The translations under genes and the position numbers were made by a program. Under the pieces are notes generated by a model. That model did no database searches. It saw only the letters and a program-made list of their open reading frames with translations, and was not told the origin of the DNA. DNA of 64,000 nt from Asticcacaulis sp. AND118 (lineage in GTDB: Bacteria > Pseudomonadota > Alphaproteobacteria > Caulobacterales > Caulobacteraceae): assembly GCF_020535245.1 (NCBI RefSeq), contig NZ_CP084910.1, positions 1,092,501-1,156,500 on the forward strand, written 5' to 3'. Shown one piece after another: positions 35,863 through 44,398 of the stretch; position 1 is the stretch's first letter; each line of letters opens with the position of its first letter.

Positions 35863-37809
35863 CTACCGACGCCCGAACAGCTTTTCGATGTCTTTCAGTT
35901 TAAGCTCGACATAGGTCGGGCGGCCATGATTGCACTGACCAGAATGGGGTGTGGCCTCCATCTGGCGCAGGAGCGCGTTCATCTCCGACGCCGACAGACG
36001 CCGCCCGGCGCGCACCGAGTTGCGGCAGGCCATATTGCCGCAGATTTCCGCCATCTGCTCTTTCAATAGCAGGGCCTGACCGTTTTCGGCGATGTCGTCG
36101 GCCAGGTCGCGGATCAGCCCCGCCACGTCGCCGTCACCGATCAGGGCCGGGACTTCGCGCACCAGAATCGTCGCCGGGCCAAAGCTTTCGATCATCAGGC
36201 CGAAGCCTTCGAGGTCCTCGCGCCGGGCCATCAGGCGGCTGACATCGGCGGGGTCGAGATCGACGATTTCCGGAATGAGCAGGGTCTGACGCGCCACATG
36301 GCCCTCGGCCATCATGGTCTTCATCCGCTCATAGACCAGCCGTTCGTGGGCGGCGTGCTGATCAACGATGATGAGGCCGTCCCTGGTTTGGGCGAGGATA
36401 TAGGTTTCGTGCAATTGGGCCCTCGCGGCGCCCAGGGGATAGGCTTCGAACTCCGGCGGCAGGGGTTGGCTGAGCGTCGACAGATCGACACCCATCTCGG
36501 CGACGCCGATTTCTGCGGGCATGTCCATCACGGGTGCCGCCTCAACAAAGTCTTTTTCGACAAAGTCTTTTTCGACTCTGGCCGACGGCGCAAAGGTCAG
36601 GTCGGCATTCCATGCGGGCTGATAGTTCGGATGCGGTTGCTCCGGCGTGGCATAGGCGTGCGGCTGGTAGCCTGCCCCCAAAGCACTGAAATGCAGGGAC
36701 AGGGTGGGCTGCATCGGCGCGCGATAGCCGGACGACAGCGGATTAAAGGCATTGAGGGCCTGATCGGCCACCGTGGTCGCCGCGCGGTGCCCGGCACTGG
36801 CCAGCGCGTGTTTCAGCGCGCCGATGATCAGGCCGCGCACCAGATTGGGATCGCGGAAGCGCACCTCGGCCTTGGCCGGGTGGACGTTGACGTCTATATC
36901 CTGCGGGTCGGTCTCGACATAGAGCACCGCCATCGGGTGACGGTCGCGGGCGAGGAAGTCGGCATAGGCCCCGCGTAACGCCCCGGTCAGCAGTTTGTCG
37001 CGCACCGGGCGGCCGTTGACGAACAGGTACTGGTGCTGGGCATTGCCGCGCGAAAAGGTCGGCAGGCCCGCATAGCCGGTCAGCCGCACGCCCTCGCGCT
37101 GCTGATCGATGAGGAGGGCGTTCTGGCCGAAATCATCCCCCAGCAGCGCGGCGAGACGTTTCAGGCGACCCTCGAAACCCTTCTCTTCAGGATAGAGACG
37201 CAAGGACCGCTTGCCGTCGATCGTCAGCGAAAAGCCGACCTCTTCGTGGGCCATGGCTTGCCGCTTGACCTCTTCGGTGATGGCCATGTTCTCGGCGCGG
37301 TCGGTCTTCATGAACTTCAGCCGCGCCGGCGTGGCGTAGAAGAGGTCCTTCAGTTCGACCCGCGTGCCGTGCGGCCGCGAAAAGGCGGCCGGACGCAGCG
37401 GTGACAGCGCTCCGGCATCGACCGTAATGGCAATTGCGCCGTCCATATTTTCGGCGCGCGAGGTGATGTCGAGGCGCGCCACCGAGCCCATGGAGGGCAG
37501 GGCCTCACCGCGGAACCCGAGGGTCTGGATGTGCAGCAGATCCCAGGTGCCGTCGGGCCGAGGCTTGAGCTTGGAGGTGGCGTGGCGCTCGACCGCCAGC
37601 GGCAGGTCGTCTTCGTCCATGCCGCGCCCGTTGTCCTCGATCAGGATGCGCGACAGGCCGCCCATATCGGCGAAGATGTCGATCTGCGTCGCGCCGGCGT
37701 CGATGGCATTTTCGACCAGTTCCTTGATAGCCGAAGCCGGACGCTCGACCACCTCGCCAGCGGCGATGCGGTTGATGGTGTCCTGAGGGAGGCGGGAGAT
37801 ATAGGCCAT
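35863..37809 (-). CDS. mutL: DNA mismatch repair protein MutL (endonuclease type)
   Basis: Couples MutS mismatch recognition to strand incision. The N-terminal GHKL ATPase has [25 protein letters not shown] (quoted in part over residues 14-38), DNGRGM and TLGFRGEAL. The C-terminal domain carries the nuclease motif [12 protein letters not shown] plus ACRNSVRAG and a variant zinc-site segment CNHGRPT (commonly CPHGRP). 648 residues is normal. The nuclease motif fits an organism without MutH. Both sides carry family-C repeats. Confidence 0.96.
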   Translation of the reverse strand: MAYISRLPQDTINRIAAGEVVERPASAIKELVENAIDAGATQIDIFADMGGLSRILIEDNGRGMDEDDLPLAVERHATSKLKPRPDGTWDLLHIQTLGFRGEALPSMGSVARLDITSRAENMDGAIAITVDAGALSPLRPAAFSRPHGTRVELKDLFYATPARLKFMKTDRAENMAITEEVKRQAMAHEEVGFSLTIDGKRSLRLYPEEKGFEGRLKRLAALLGDDFGQNALLIDQQREGVRLTGYAGLPTFSRGNAQHQYLFVNGRPVRDKLLTGALRGAYADFLARDRHPMAVLYVETDPQDIDVNVHPAKAEVRFRDPNLVRGLIIGALKHALASAGHRAATTVADQALNAFNPLSSGYRAPMQPTLSLHFSALGAGYQPHAYATPEQPHPNYQPAWNADLTFAPSARVEKDFVEKDFVEAAPVMDMPAEIGVAEMGVDLSTLSQPLPPEFEAYPLGAARAQLHETYILAQTRDGLIIVDQHAAHERLVYERMKTMMAEGHVARQTLLIPEIVDLDPADVSRLMARREDLEGFGLMIESFGPATILVREVPALIGDGDVAGLIRDLADDIAENGQALLLKEQMAEICGNMACRNSVRAGRRLSASEMNALLRQMEATPHSGQCNHGRPTYVELKLKDIEKLFGRR

Positions 37810-37861
37810 TGACCCAATTTAGGTGAGTCCGGTGGTGGGGGCAATGTCTGGAACGGATTGG

Positions 37862-37999
37862 CCACGGAAAACACGGATTCTGAGCCCTAACACCTCTCTC
37901 GCCCGAAGCGCTTTCATCTTGCTTGCGGTACAAAGGCATGAAGGCGCTTCGCGCGAAGTATCCGCACAATGAAGTCCGTGTTTTCCGTGCTTTCCGTGG
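37862..37999. repeat. MITE-like repeat family C, copy 2
   Basis: About 138 bases with better terminal inverted repeats than copy 1: CCACGGAAAACACGGA and its near complement TCCGTG..TTTCCGTGG. Shares GCTTCGCGCGAA and the CTTGCGG core with copy 1. It lies between mutL and the methyltransferase gene, 9 bases from the methyltransferase stop codon. Confidence 0.82.
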
Positions 38000-38008
38000 T
38001 TCAGCCCG

Positions 38009-38755
38009 TCAAGGCTTCTTGAACACCAGCACGAAGCGATCGGTCTTGCCGCGTACCGCCGGGTCGAAGACGTTCAGGTCACGCTTGTCTTCCGGATGGC
38101 TGAGGATGTCTTTATCTTCGGCCAGAACGAAGCCCGCCGCCTTGAGGTCGGCGACGACGCGGGCCTTGTCGATGCGATGGGTGGTATTGGTCGCGGCGAT
38201 ATCCGAGCCCGCCGGGGCGTGGTGATCGACGATGATATACAGGCCGCCCGGCTTGATCTGGTGGAACAGGGCGCTGTTCATCGCCAGGGCGTTCTGATCT
38301 TTTTCGTTGTAGGTGTCGTGATAGATCATGCTCGACACCACGACATCATAGGGCCTTTGCGGCGTCGGGATGGCCACGAAGGGCGCGATGACGGCGCGGA
38401 TATTGGCGCGTTGGGCGGTCATTTCCTCCAGCGCCGGGCCCATCTTGTAGTAATCGACCCAGCCCTGCGGGTTCTGGACATAGACCGTGCCTTGCGGGCC
38501 GACGGCGCTGGACAGGAGCCACGACAGATAGCCCTGACCCGCGCCCATATCGAGGACGCTGTCGCCCGGTTTGACGTGATGCAGCAGGAAATCGACCTCG
38601 CTGCGGCGCATTTCGTCGCGCTCGCGCTGCTTGGCGGGGCGGTCGGTCGCGGCGAAGGCGGCTTCGGCGGCTTTCGAGTCGATGGGGTGGGCCGAGACGC
38701 TGAAGGCGGACGCAGACAGGCACAGGCCGAAGGCGATGGCGCGCAAGGTGTTCAT
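38009..38755 (-). CDS. Class I SAM-dependent methyltransferase with a signal peptide
   Basis: A 248-residue protein with a predicted cleavable signal peptide (LRAIAFGLCLSASAFSVSAH) and a methyltransferase fold: SAM motif I SVLDMGAGQGYLSWLL, then VVSSMIYHD and GGLYIIVDHHA. The ATG at 38755 has AGGGAGAG 4 bases upstream; the frame extends 18 codons beyond without support. Export of a SAM-binding enzyme is odd because SAM is not known to be available in the periplasm. Substrate unknown. Confidence 0.85.
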   Translation of the reverse strand: MNTLRAIAFGLCLSASAFSVSAHPIDSKAAEAAFAATDRPAKQRERDEMRRSEVDFLLHHVKPGDSVLDMGAGQGYLSWLLSSAVGPQGTVYVQNPQGWVDYYKMGPALEEMTAQRANIRAVIAPFVAIPTPQRPYDVVVSSMIYHDTYNEKDQNALAMNSALFHQIKPGGLYIIVDHHAPAGSDIAATNTTHRIDKARVVADLKAAGFVLAEDKDILSHPEDKRDLNVFDPAVRGKTDRFVLVFKKP

Positions 38756-38824
38756 GGTTCTCTCCCTGAAAAGCGGGGAGAGGGTGCCGCAATCCCGCCG
38801 TTCTGACAAATGACAAACGGGTAA

Positions 38825-38850
38825 TAAAAAGACCGCCCGAAGGCGGCCTT
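38825..38850 (-). terminator. Rho-independent terminator of the ileS-lspA-bamF operon
   Basis: On the minus strand GGCCGCC, loop TTCG, GGCGGTC is followed by five T. It lies 25 bases after the bamF stop codon. Confidence 0.9.
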
Positions 38851-38874
38851 TTAAGAATATCGATAGGGAGGCGA

Positions 38875-39438
38875 TTACAGGCCAGGCAGCTTGAAGGACT
38901 TTTCCTTCTTCTGCTCGATCGTCACCTTGCCGTCGCCCAGCAGCGACTTGATGCGGGCGGCTTCGGCGTCCGGGTCGATGGCGTTGACTTCGCCGGCGAT
39001 GACGGAGTTGATCGACGGGGCCGGCGCGGGTGTCGTGTCCTTCTTCCAGAACAGTATCTTGTCGGCGAAGCCCTCTTCCTTATAGGCGAGGTCGCCGAAT
39101 TCGTCGTCGACGACGTAGCGGGCCAGCGGGTCGGCCTTATCGGCGCCGGCCTTGGTCGCCAGAACCTTTTCGCCTTCCGAGCGCATGATGGCCTGACGCT
39201 GACCCAGCAGGGCCTCGCGCGCGGCGCTTTCGGGTTGCAGTTCCTGCGGGCGCGGCTCGCCCGGCGCGGGCGGACGCAGCGCGAAGTCCGGCGGCACGAC
39301 CAGCGGCGCCTTGGTCACGACGCGGAATTCGTCGGGCACGACCTTGTTCAGGCCCAGCGCGCTCTTGGTCGAGTTGCACCCCGTCAGACCGACGCCGGCG
39401 ATCAGCACCAGACCCGCCACTACTTTGACCGACTTCAT
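38875..39438 (-). CDS. bamF: BamF-type (DUF3035) outer-membrane lipoprotein
   Basis: A 187-residue lipoprotein: signal peptide with lipobox LTGC, Cys near residue 21. The mature protein matches DUF3035 (VVPDEFRVVTKAPLVVPPDF, then RPPAPGEPRPQEL), the family of the alphaproteobacterial BAM subunit BamF. The ATG at 39438 has GGAG 6 bases upstream. It follows lspA at the end of the ileS operon, as in other Caulobacterales. The gene name rests on the family link. Confidence 0.85.
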   Translation of the reverse strand: MKSVKVVAGLVLIAGVGLTGCNSTKSALGLNKVVPDEFRVVTKAPLVVPPDFALRPPAPGEPRPQELQPESAAREALLGQRQAIMRSEGEKVLATKAGADKADPLARYVVDDEFGDLAYKEEGFADKILFWKKDTTPAPAPSINSVIAGEVNAIDPDAEAARIKSLLGDGKVTIEQKKEKSFKLPGL

Positions 39439-39523
39439 TCTTCGCTCCGAATTAGCACCCCTCCCGTCAGCGACGGGCCGGAGAGTGTTACTTGCTTTTC
39501 GCGGCCCTGCCAAGGGCCAGCGT

Positions 39524-40054
39524 TTAACCTTGTTTTGTCTCTTCCTTGTTGAGGAAGAAGACGTCGACGAACAACAGGGCCACGCCGATATTGATGGCGG
39601 CGTCGGCGATGTTGAACACCCACGGAAAGCCCAGCCCCGAAAAATCGAGAAAATCGACCACGCCGCCGTAGATGATACGGTCGATGGCGTTGCCGATAGC
39701 CCCCCCGGCCACGAGCGCCAGCCCCAGACCGAGGGTTTTGCGCGTAGTGCGGCGGACCCAGTCGATCAGAAAGGCCGATACGATCAGCGAGAACAGGGTG
39801 AGCAGCCAGCGGCCGATCCCTTCCGAATGGAAGAAACCGAAGCTGACGCCCTTGTTCCACACCATGCTGAACGAGAAGATGGGCGAAATCTTGACCTGTC
39901 CGAGACTGGGCAGTTGCAGACCGTACAAAATCCAGTTCTTGCTGATCTGATCGAGGATCAGGCCGATCCCGCCGATCAGCAGCATCTGCCGCCCCAGCGC
40001 CGTCGTGTGCGGCGGAGCGAAGTGGGTTTTGAGTTTGGCTTGGAAATCAGACAT
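39524..40054 (-). CDS. lspA: Lipoprotein signal peptidase (signal peptidase II)
   Basis: Cleaves prolipoproteins before the lipidated Cys in the inner membrane. The 176-residue protein has four membrane helices and both catalytic Asp motifs, GNAIDRI and FNIADAAI. It lies between ileS and bamF on one strand, a common ileS-lspA order. A family-B repeat separates it from ileS. Confidence 0.96.
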   Translation of the reverse strand: MSDFQAKLKTHFAPPHTTALGRQMLLIGGIGLILDQISKNWILYGLQLPSLGQVKISPIFSFSMVWNKGVSFGFFHSEGIGRWLLTLFSLIVSAFLIDWVRRTTRKTLGLGLALVAGGAIGNAIDRIIYGGVVDFLDFSGLGFPWVFNIADAAINIGVALLFVDVFFLNKEETKQG

Positions 40055-40077
40055 GGATTTACCGGTTTAAATCTATC

Positions 40078-40194
40078 CTCACCTCTCCCTGAGGGAGAGG
40101 GTGGCCCGTTAGGGCCGGGTGAGGGGGAAAAGGCAGAACGTGCGCAATTGGCAGTTCCCCCTCACCCCAACCCTCTCCCTCAAGGGAGAGGGGG
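40078..40194. repeat. Palindromic repeat family B, copy 2
   Basis: About 117 bases: CTCTCCCTGAGGGAGAGGG hairpin, then GGTGAGGGGG, a spacer, CCCCCTCACCC, and a second hairpin CCCTCTCCCTCAAGGGAGAGGG (split across 40171-40192). It abuts the ileS stop codon at 40195-40197 with no gap. Confidence 0.9.
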
Positions 40195-43100
40195 CTAGTG
40201 TCCGTGCGCGGCGTCCCATTCGGCGACGGCTTCGGCATCGCGCAAGGACAGGTCCGGATAGCGCGGGTCTGAACCTACTTCGGGCAGGATGCGCCACGAC
40301 CGTTGGCACTTGTTGCCATGCGCCAAATTGACGACCACCCCAATCATTTTATCAGGAACTCTAACTGCCTGTCCAAAAACAATGCTTCCAAAAGTCGCAG
40401 AGCCAATATTTGATTTTACTTTCGTTGCAAAGAAAGCGTCATCAGGCGCAACACCGCTTACTAGAGTCGCTTGTGATGTGCGGAAGACTTCTGCCGCGTC
40501 GATGCCATCAAAAGCAGCAATAAGAGGTTCAGAGTCAATGAAAACAGTCGGCGCGGCCTCTAACGCAGAGCCAATTTCTTGGTTCTTACGCTTCTCTTCC
40601 AGAGCCGACGTGACGACCGACAGCACTTCCTCGACCTTTTCCCAGCGACCGGCCTCGGCGGCATTGTGCCATTCGGCCGGCACGGCGGGCAGGGTGCGGT
40701 ACAGATTCTCCGGCGCGTCCGGATAGCGATAGCTCCACGCCTCTTCGGTGGTGAAGACCATGATCGGGGCCAGCCACGCGGTCAGGCGCTCCAGCAGGAT
40801 ATTCATCACCGTGCGGCAGGCGCGGCGCTTCACATCCGACGGCTTGTCGCAATAGAGGCTGTCCTTGCGGATGTCGAAATAGAGCGACGACAGGGTCTGC
40901 GAGGCGAAATCGGCCACCGGACGGATGACGGCGGCGAAGTCGTAGACGTCGTAGGCGGCGCGCACCCTGGTATCCAATTCGTGCACGCGGTGCAGGATGT
41001 AGCGCTCCAGCGACGGCAGGTCCTGATAATCGACGGCCTCAGCGTCCGTATAGCCATTCAGCGCGCCCAGCAAGTAGCGCAGCGAATTGCGCAGCTTGCG
41101 ATAGGCGTCGACGGTCGTCTGAATGATCTGCTTGCCGATGCGCAGGTCGTCGGAATAGTCCGACAGGGCGACCCACAGGCGCAGGATTTCGACGCCCGAT
41201 TCCTTGGCGATGTCCTGCGGGGCGACGACATTGCCCTTGGACTTCGACATCTTCTCACCCTGTTCGTCGAGGACGAAACCGTGGGTCAGGACGGCCTTGT
41301 ACGGCGCGCGACCGCGCGTGCCGCAGCTTTCCAGCAGCGACGACTGGAACCAGCCGCGGTGCTGATCCGAACCTTCGAGATAGAGGTCGGCCGGGCTGTG
41401 CGTGTGGTCGCGGCCTTCCAGCGTAAAGGCGTGGGTCGAGCCGGAGTCGAACCACACATCCAGAATATCCGTGACCTTCTCATAGTCCGCGGGGTTGTAG
41501 CCGTTACCGAGGAAGTCTTCGTCCGGGCGCGTGAACCAGGCGTCCGCGCCTTCGGCGGCAATCAGCTTGATGATGTGGTCGTTGACGGCTTCGTCCTTCA
41601 GCGGCTCGCCGGTCTTTTTGTCCACATACATGGCCAGCGGCGTGCCCCAGTTGCGCTGACGGCTGATCAGCCAGTCGGGGCGGGTCTCGACCATCGAGCC
41701 GATGCGGTTGCGGCCCTGATCGGGGTAGAATGCGGTCTCGGAGATGGCTTTCAGCGCGGTGTCACGCAGGCCGCCGTCCATGCGGATAAACCATTGGGGC
41801 GTATTGCGAAAGATCACCGGGGCCTTGGAGCGCCAAGAGTGCGGGTAGGAGTGATCGACGCGACCGCGCGCCAGCAGCCCAGCTCTTGAATCTTTCTGAC
41901 CGGCTTCGATCAGCTTTTCCATCACCACCTTGTTGGCGTCGCCGAACTTGCCAGCCTTCTTGCCTTCGGTTTCGAGGACTTTCAGGCCCGCAAATAGCGG
42001 CACATGCGGGTAATAGGCCCCGTCCGGATCGACCGTATCGGGGATGGAATCCAACGAATAGCCGTGCTTGAGCCACACCAGATAGTCGTCCGCGCCGTGG
42101 CCGGGGGCCGTGTGCACGAAGCCCGTACCGGCATCGTCGGTGACGTGATCACCGGCCAGCATGGGCACGTCGAAGCCGTAGCCTTCATCGAGCGCCGCCA
42201 GCGGGTGGGCGAGGGTGAGGCCATCGCAATCGACATCGGCCTGAACCAAAGTCCATGCGGTGATATTGCCTGCCGTTCGCACGGATTCAGCCAGCTTTTC
42301 AGCGACGATCATGCGATCTCCGACCTTGGCCCACGGCGCGAAGCCGAGCGTTTCTTCGGAAGCCACTTCTGTGACTTCATAGAGCGAATAGCTGATCTTC
42401 GGGTTGAAGCTGACGGCGCGGTTGGCCGGGATGGTCCACGGCGTGGTGGTCCAGATCACGACGGAAGCGCCCTGCATCCTCCCCTGCGTAGCGGGGGAGG
42501 GGGACCGCGAAGCGGTGGAGGGGGCGTTCAGAGCGGAGTCATCCCCCTCCGTCGGCGACGCTGCGCGCGCCGCCACCTCCCTATCTTCGCCTGACGGCTC
42601 GACAGGGAGGAGGGATTTCACCGGGAACTTCACCCAGATGGTTGGGCTGACGTGTGGGTGGTATTCGACCTCGGCGTCGGCCAGAGCCGTGCGCTCGACC
42701 GGCGACCACATGACGGGTTTTGAGCCGCGATAAAGCTGACCGGACATCAGGAACTTGTGGAACTCGGCCGTCACCTTCGCTTCGGTGTCGAAGTCCATGG
42801 TGGCGTAGCGCGCGTCCCAGTCACCCAGGACGCCCAGACGCTTGAATTCTTCGCGCTGCACGCCGATCCACTCGGCGGCGTATTCGCGGCAGGCCTTGCG
42901 GAACTCGGCGGCGGGCACCTCGTCCTTCTTGCGGCCCTTCTGACGGAACTGCTCCTCGATCTTCCATTCGATGGGCAGGCCGTGGCAGTCCCAACCGGGC
43001 ACATAATCGACGTCGTAGCCCATCAGGAACTTCGAGCGCACCACGAAATCCTTGAGGATCTTGTTCAGGGCGTGACCGATATGGATATTGCCGTTGGCGT

Positions 43101-43296
43101 AGGGCGGGCCGTCGTGCAGCACGAACAGCGGGGCGTTCTTCGCCTGACGCGCCTTGCGCACGCTGTGGTACAGGTCGGACTCTTCCCACTTTTTGAGCAT
43201 TTCCGGCTCGGCCTTGGGCAGGCCGGCGCGCATCGGAAAGGCGGTTTCGGGCAGGAAGACGGTTTCGCGGTAATCGCGGGAAGGATGTTCGGACAT
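40195..43296 (-). CDS. ileS: Isoleucyl-tRNA synthetase with in-frame repeat insertion
   Basis: Charges tRNA-Ile. Class I motifs are PYANGNIHIGHALNK (HIGH) and GEKMSKSKGNVVAPQ (KMSKS); the editing domain has IWTTTPWTIPANRA. The length of 1033 residues exceeds the usual 950 or so. About 46 residues between WVKFPVKSLLPV and ASVVIWTTTPW are encoded by a family-A repeat at 42475-42614. The C-terminal zinc knuckle is reduced (one Cys in NKCQRSWRILPE), which I believe is usual in this class. A patch at about 40322-40600 is markedly AT-rich. It heads ileS-lspA-bamF. Confidence 0.96.
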   Translation of the reverse strand: MSEHPSRDYRETVFLPETAFPMRAGLPKAEPEMLKKWEESDLYHSVRKARQAKNAPLFVLHDGPPYANGNIHIGHALNKILKDFVVRSKFLMGYDVDYVPGWDCHGLPIEWKIEEQFRQKGRKKDEVPAAEFRKACREYAAEWIGVQREEFKRLGVLGDWDARYATMDFDTEAKVTAEFHKFLMSGQLYRGSKPVMWSPVERTALADAEVEYHPHVSPTIWVKFPVKSLLPVEPSGEDREVAARAASPTEGDDSALNAPSTASRSPSPATQGRMQGASVVIWTTTPWTIPANRAVSFNPKISYSLYEVTEVASEETLGFAPWAKVGDRMIVAEKLAESVRTAGNITAWTLVQADVDCDGLTLAHPLAALDEGYGFDVPMLAGDHVTDDAGTGFVHTAPGHGADDYLVWLKHGYSLDSIPDTVDPDGAYYPHVPLFAGLKVLETEGKKAGKFGDANKVVMEKLIEAGQKDSRAGLLARGRVDHSYPHSWRSKAPVIFRNTPQWFIRMDGGLRDTALKAISETAFYPDQGRNRIGSMVETRPDWLISRQRNWGTPLAMYVDKKTGEPLKDEAVNDHIIKLIAAEGADAWFTRPDEDFLGNGYNPADYEKVTDILDVWFDSGSTHAFTLEGRDHTHSPADLYLEGSDQHRGWFQSSLLESCGTRGRAPYKAVLTHGFVLDEQGEKMSKSKGNVVAPQDIAKESGVEILRLWVALSDYSDDLRIGKQIIQTTVDAYRKLRNSLRYLLGALNGYTDAEAVDYQDLPSLERYILHRVHELDTRVRAAYDVYDFAAVIRPVADFASQTLSSLYFDIRKDSLYCDKPSDVKRRACRTVMNILLERLTAWLAPIMVFTTEEAWSYRYPDAPENLYRTLPAVPAEWHNAAEAGRWEKVEEVLSVVTSALEEKRKNQEIGSALEAAPTVFIDSEPLIAAFDGIDAAEVFRTSQATLVSGVAPDDAFFATKVKSNIGSATFGSIVFGQAVRVPDKMIGVVVNLAHGNKCQRSWRILPEVGSDPRYPDLSLRDAEAVAEWDAAHGH
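42475..42614. repeat. Palindromic repeat family A, copy 3, inside ileS
   Basis: About 140 bases with CATCCTCCCCTGCG at one end and CGACAGGGAGGAGGG at the other. Inside are GCGGGGGAGG, GACCGCGAAGCGGT and the pair GGAGGGGGC / ATCCCCCTCC. Its layout matches the intergenic copy at 44265-44396 along most of its length. It is read in frame within ileS with no stop codon. Confidence 0.9.
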
Positions 43297-43651
43297 GAAT
43301 CCTGAATTCTCTGGGAGGGGATACGGTCAAAAAGGCGTGGCGATATACTCCCAGCGCAAGACCCGGTGCGGGTGGCTTACGCTGGGCTTCAAATTCGAAG
43401 CTGCGCCCGTATCGTCAACATGGAGGCAGCGTTTATCAGAGGCCGCCGGGATTGCCTAGAGTCGCGGAGAGAAAAGTGGGTAAATGCCGCCTCTCCCTTG
43501 AGGGAGAGGGCAGGGGTGGAGGGGAAGGCTGTGGTGCGAAATCCCCCTCACCCGTCGCTTCGCGCCACCCTCTCCCTCAAGGGAGAGGGAGATATTCCGT
43601 CCTGACAAAAACTGTCAGCATTAGGTGTAGCCTCATGCTCAGGAGGTGCCC
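43297..43651. other. Intergenic region between ileS and the GyrI-like gene
   Basis: The left 190 bases should hold the ileS promoter, but I see no clear T-box or other riboswitch. The right part is a family-B repeat (43490-43592). The last 40 bases contain the AGGAGG of the GyrI-like gene. Confidence 0.5.
43490..43592. repeat. Palindromic repeat family B, copy 3
   Basis: About 103 bases: CCTCTCCCTTGAGGGAGAGG, a spacer with CCCCCTCACCC, and a closing CCCTCTCCCTCAAGGGAGAGGG (split across 43568-43590). Lies upstream of both ileS and the GyrI-like gene, the only family-B copy not at a stop codon. Confidence 0.88.
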
Positions 43652-44281
43652 ATGCGTAAGGTCGACCTGAAACGCGAGCGCAAGACGCTCTATACCGCCC
43701 CGGCCGGTCAGTTCGTGCTGATCGAAGTGCCGCCCATGCCTTTCCTTATGATCGACGGCCACGGCAGCCCCGATGCGCCGCCCTTTGCCGAGGCCATGGA
43801 GGCGCTGTTCTCCGTCGCCTACGGGCTGAAATTCATGAGCAAGGTCGAGTGTCAGAGCGATTACACCGTCCCGCCGATGGAAGGTCTGTGGTGGGCGGAG
43901 CGCTATGAAAGTTTCTACGACCGCGACAAGGACCTGTGGTCGTGGCGGATCATGGTGCCTCAGCCGGACTGGATCACGCCGGACATGTTCGCCCGCGCGG
44001 TGGTCGGGGCCGGGCGCAAGGGCAAAGGCGGTGTTGCGCTGGGCCGGCTGCGGCTGGAGACCTATGACGAGGGCCTGAGCGTCCAGACCCTGCATCTGGG
44101 CTCGTACGATGAAGAGGGCCCATTGATCGCCCGGCTGCATGAGTGGCTCAGGCAGAACGGGCTGGCCGAGACCCATCCCCACCATGAGATTTATCTGTCC
44201 GATCCGCGCCGTACGGCACCGGAAAAGCTGAAGACGCTGCTGAGACAGCCGGTGCGGCGGTTATCATCCTCCCCCGCATAG
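43652..44281 (+). CDS. GyrI-like small-molecule-binding protein
   Basis: A 209-residue cytosolic protein of the GyrI/SOUL-like family (MRKVDLKRERKTLYTA, then PFLMIDGHGSP and VECQSDYTVPPMEGLWW). Members bind small ligands or inhibit gyrase; here the role is unknown. The ATG at 43652 has a perfect AGGAGG 5 bases upstream, so the GTG at 43646 is not used. The last five codons (SSSPA) and the TAG stop are read from a family-A repeat. It interrupts what would be a ribF-ileS neighbourhood. Confidence 0.85.
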   Translation: MRKVDLKRERKTLYTAPAGQFVLIEVPPMPFLMIDGHGSPDAPPFAEAMEALFSVAYGLKFMSKVECQSDYTVPPMEGLWWAERYESFYDRDKDLWSWRIMVPQPDWITPDMFARAVVGAGRKGKGGVALGRLRLETYDEGLSVQTLHLGSYDEEGPLIARLHEWLRQNGLAETHPHHEIYLSDPRRTAPEKLKTLLRQPVRRLSSSPA

Positions 44282-44396
44282 CGGGGGAGGTGGACGCGAA
44301 GCGGACGGAGGGGGCAAAGTTGTGCAACGCCCCCTCCGTCAGTCTCGTTACACTCGACTGCCACCTCCCCCGTACGCTTCGCTACAGGGGAGGATG
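44265..44396. repeat. Palindromic repeat family A, copy 4
   Basis: About 132 bases with perfect outer ends CATCCTCCCC and GGGGAGGATG. Within lie GCGGGGGAGGTGG, GCGAAGCGGACGGAGGGGGC and its complement GCCCCCTCCGTC. It fills the gap between the convergent GyrI-like and ribF genes, includes the GyrI-like stop codon and ends 2 bases from the ribF stop codon. Confidence 0.92.
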
Positions 44397-44398
44397 TA

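Noticed and set aside
40195-40330. Loss of zinc-knuckle Cys residues at the IleRS C-terminus
   Set aside because: Striking at first, but KC-x-RSW with few Cys is, to my knowledge, usual for IleRS of this bacterial class.
43297-43489. Possible T-box or other riboswitch before ileS
   Set aside because: No specifier hairpin or antiterminator pattern was found, and T-boxes are not expected in alphaproteobacteria.
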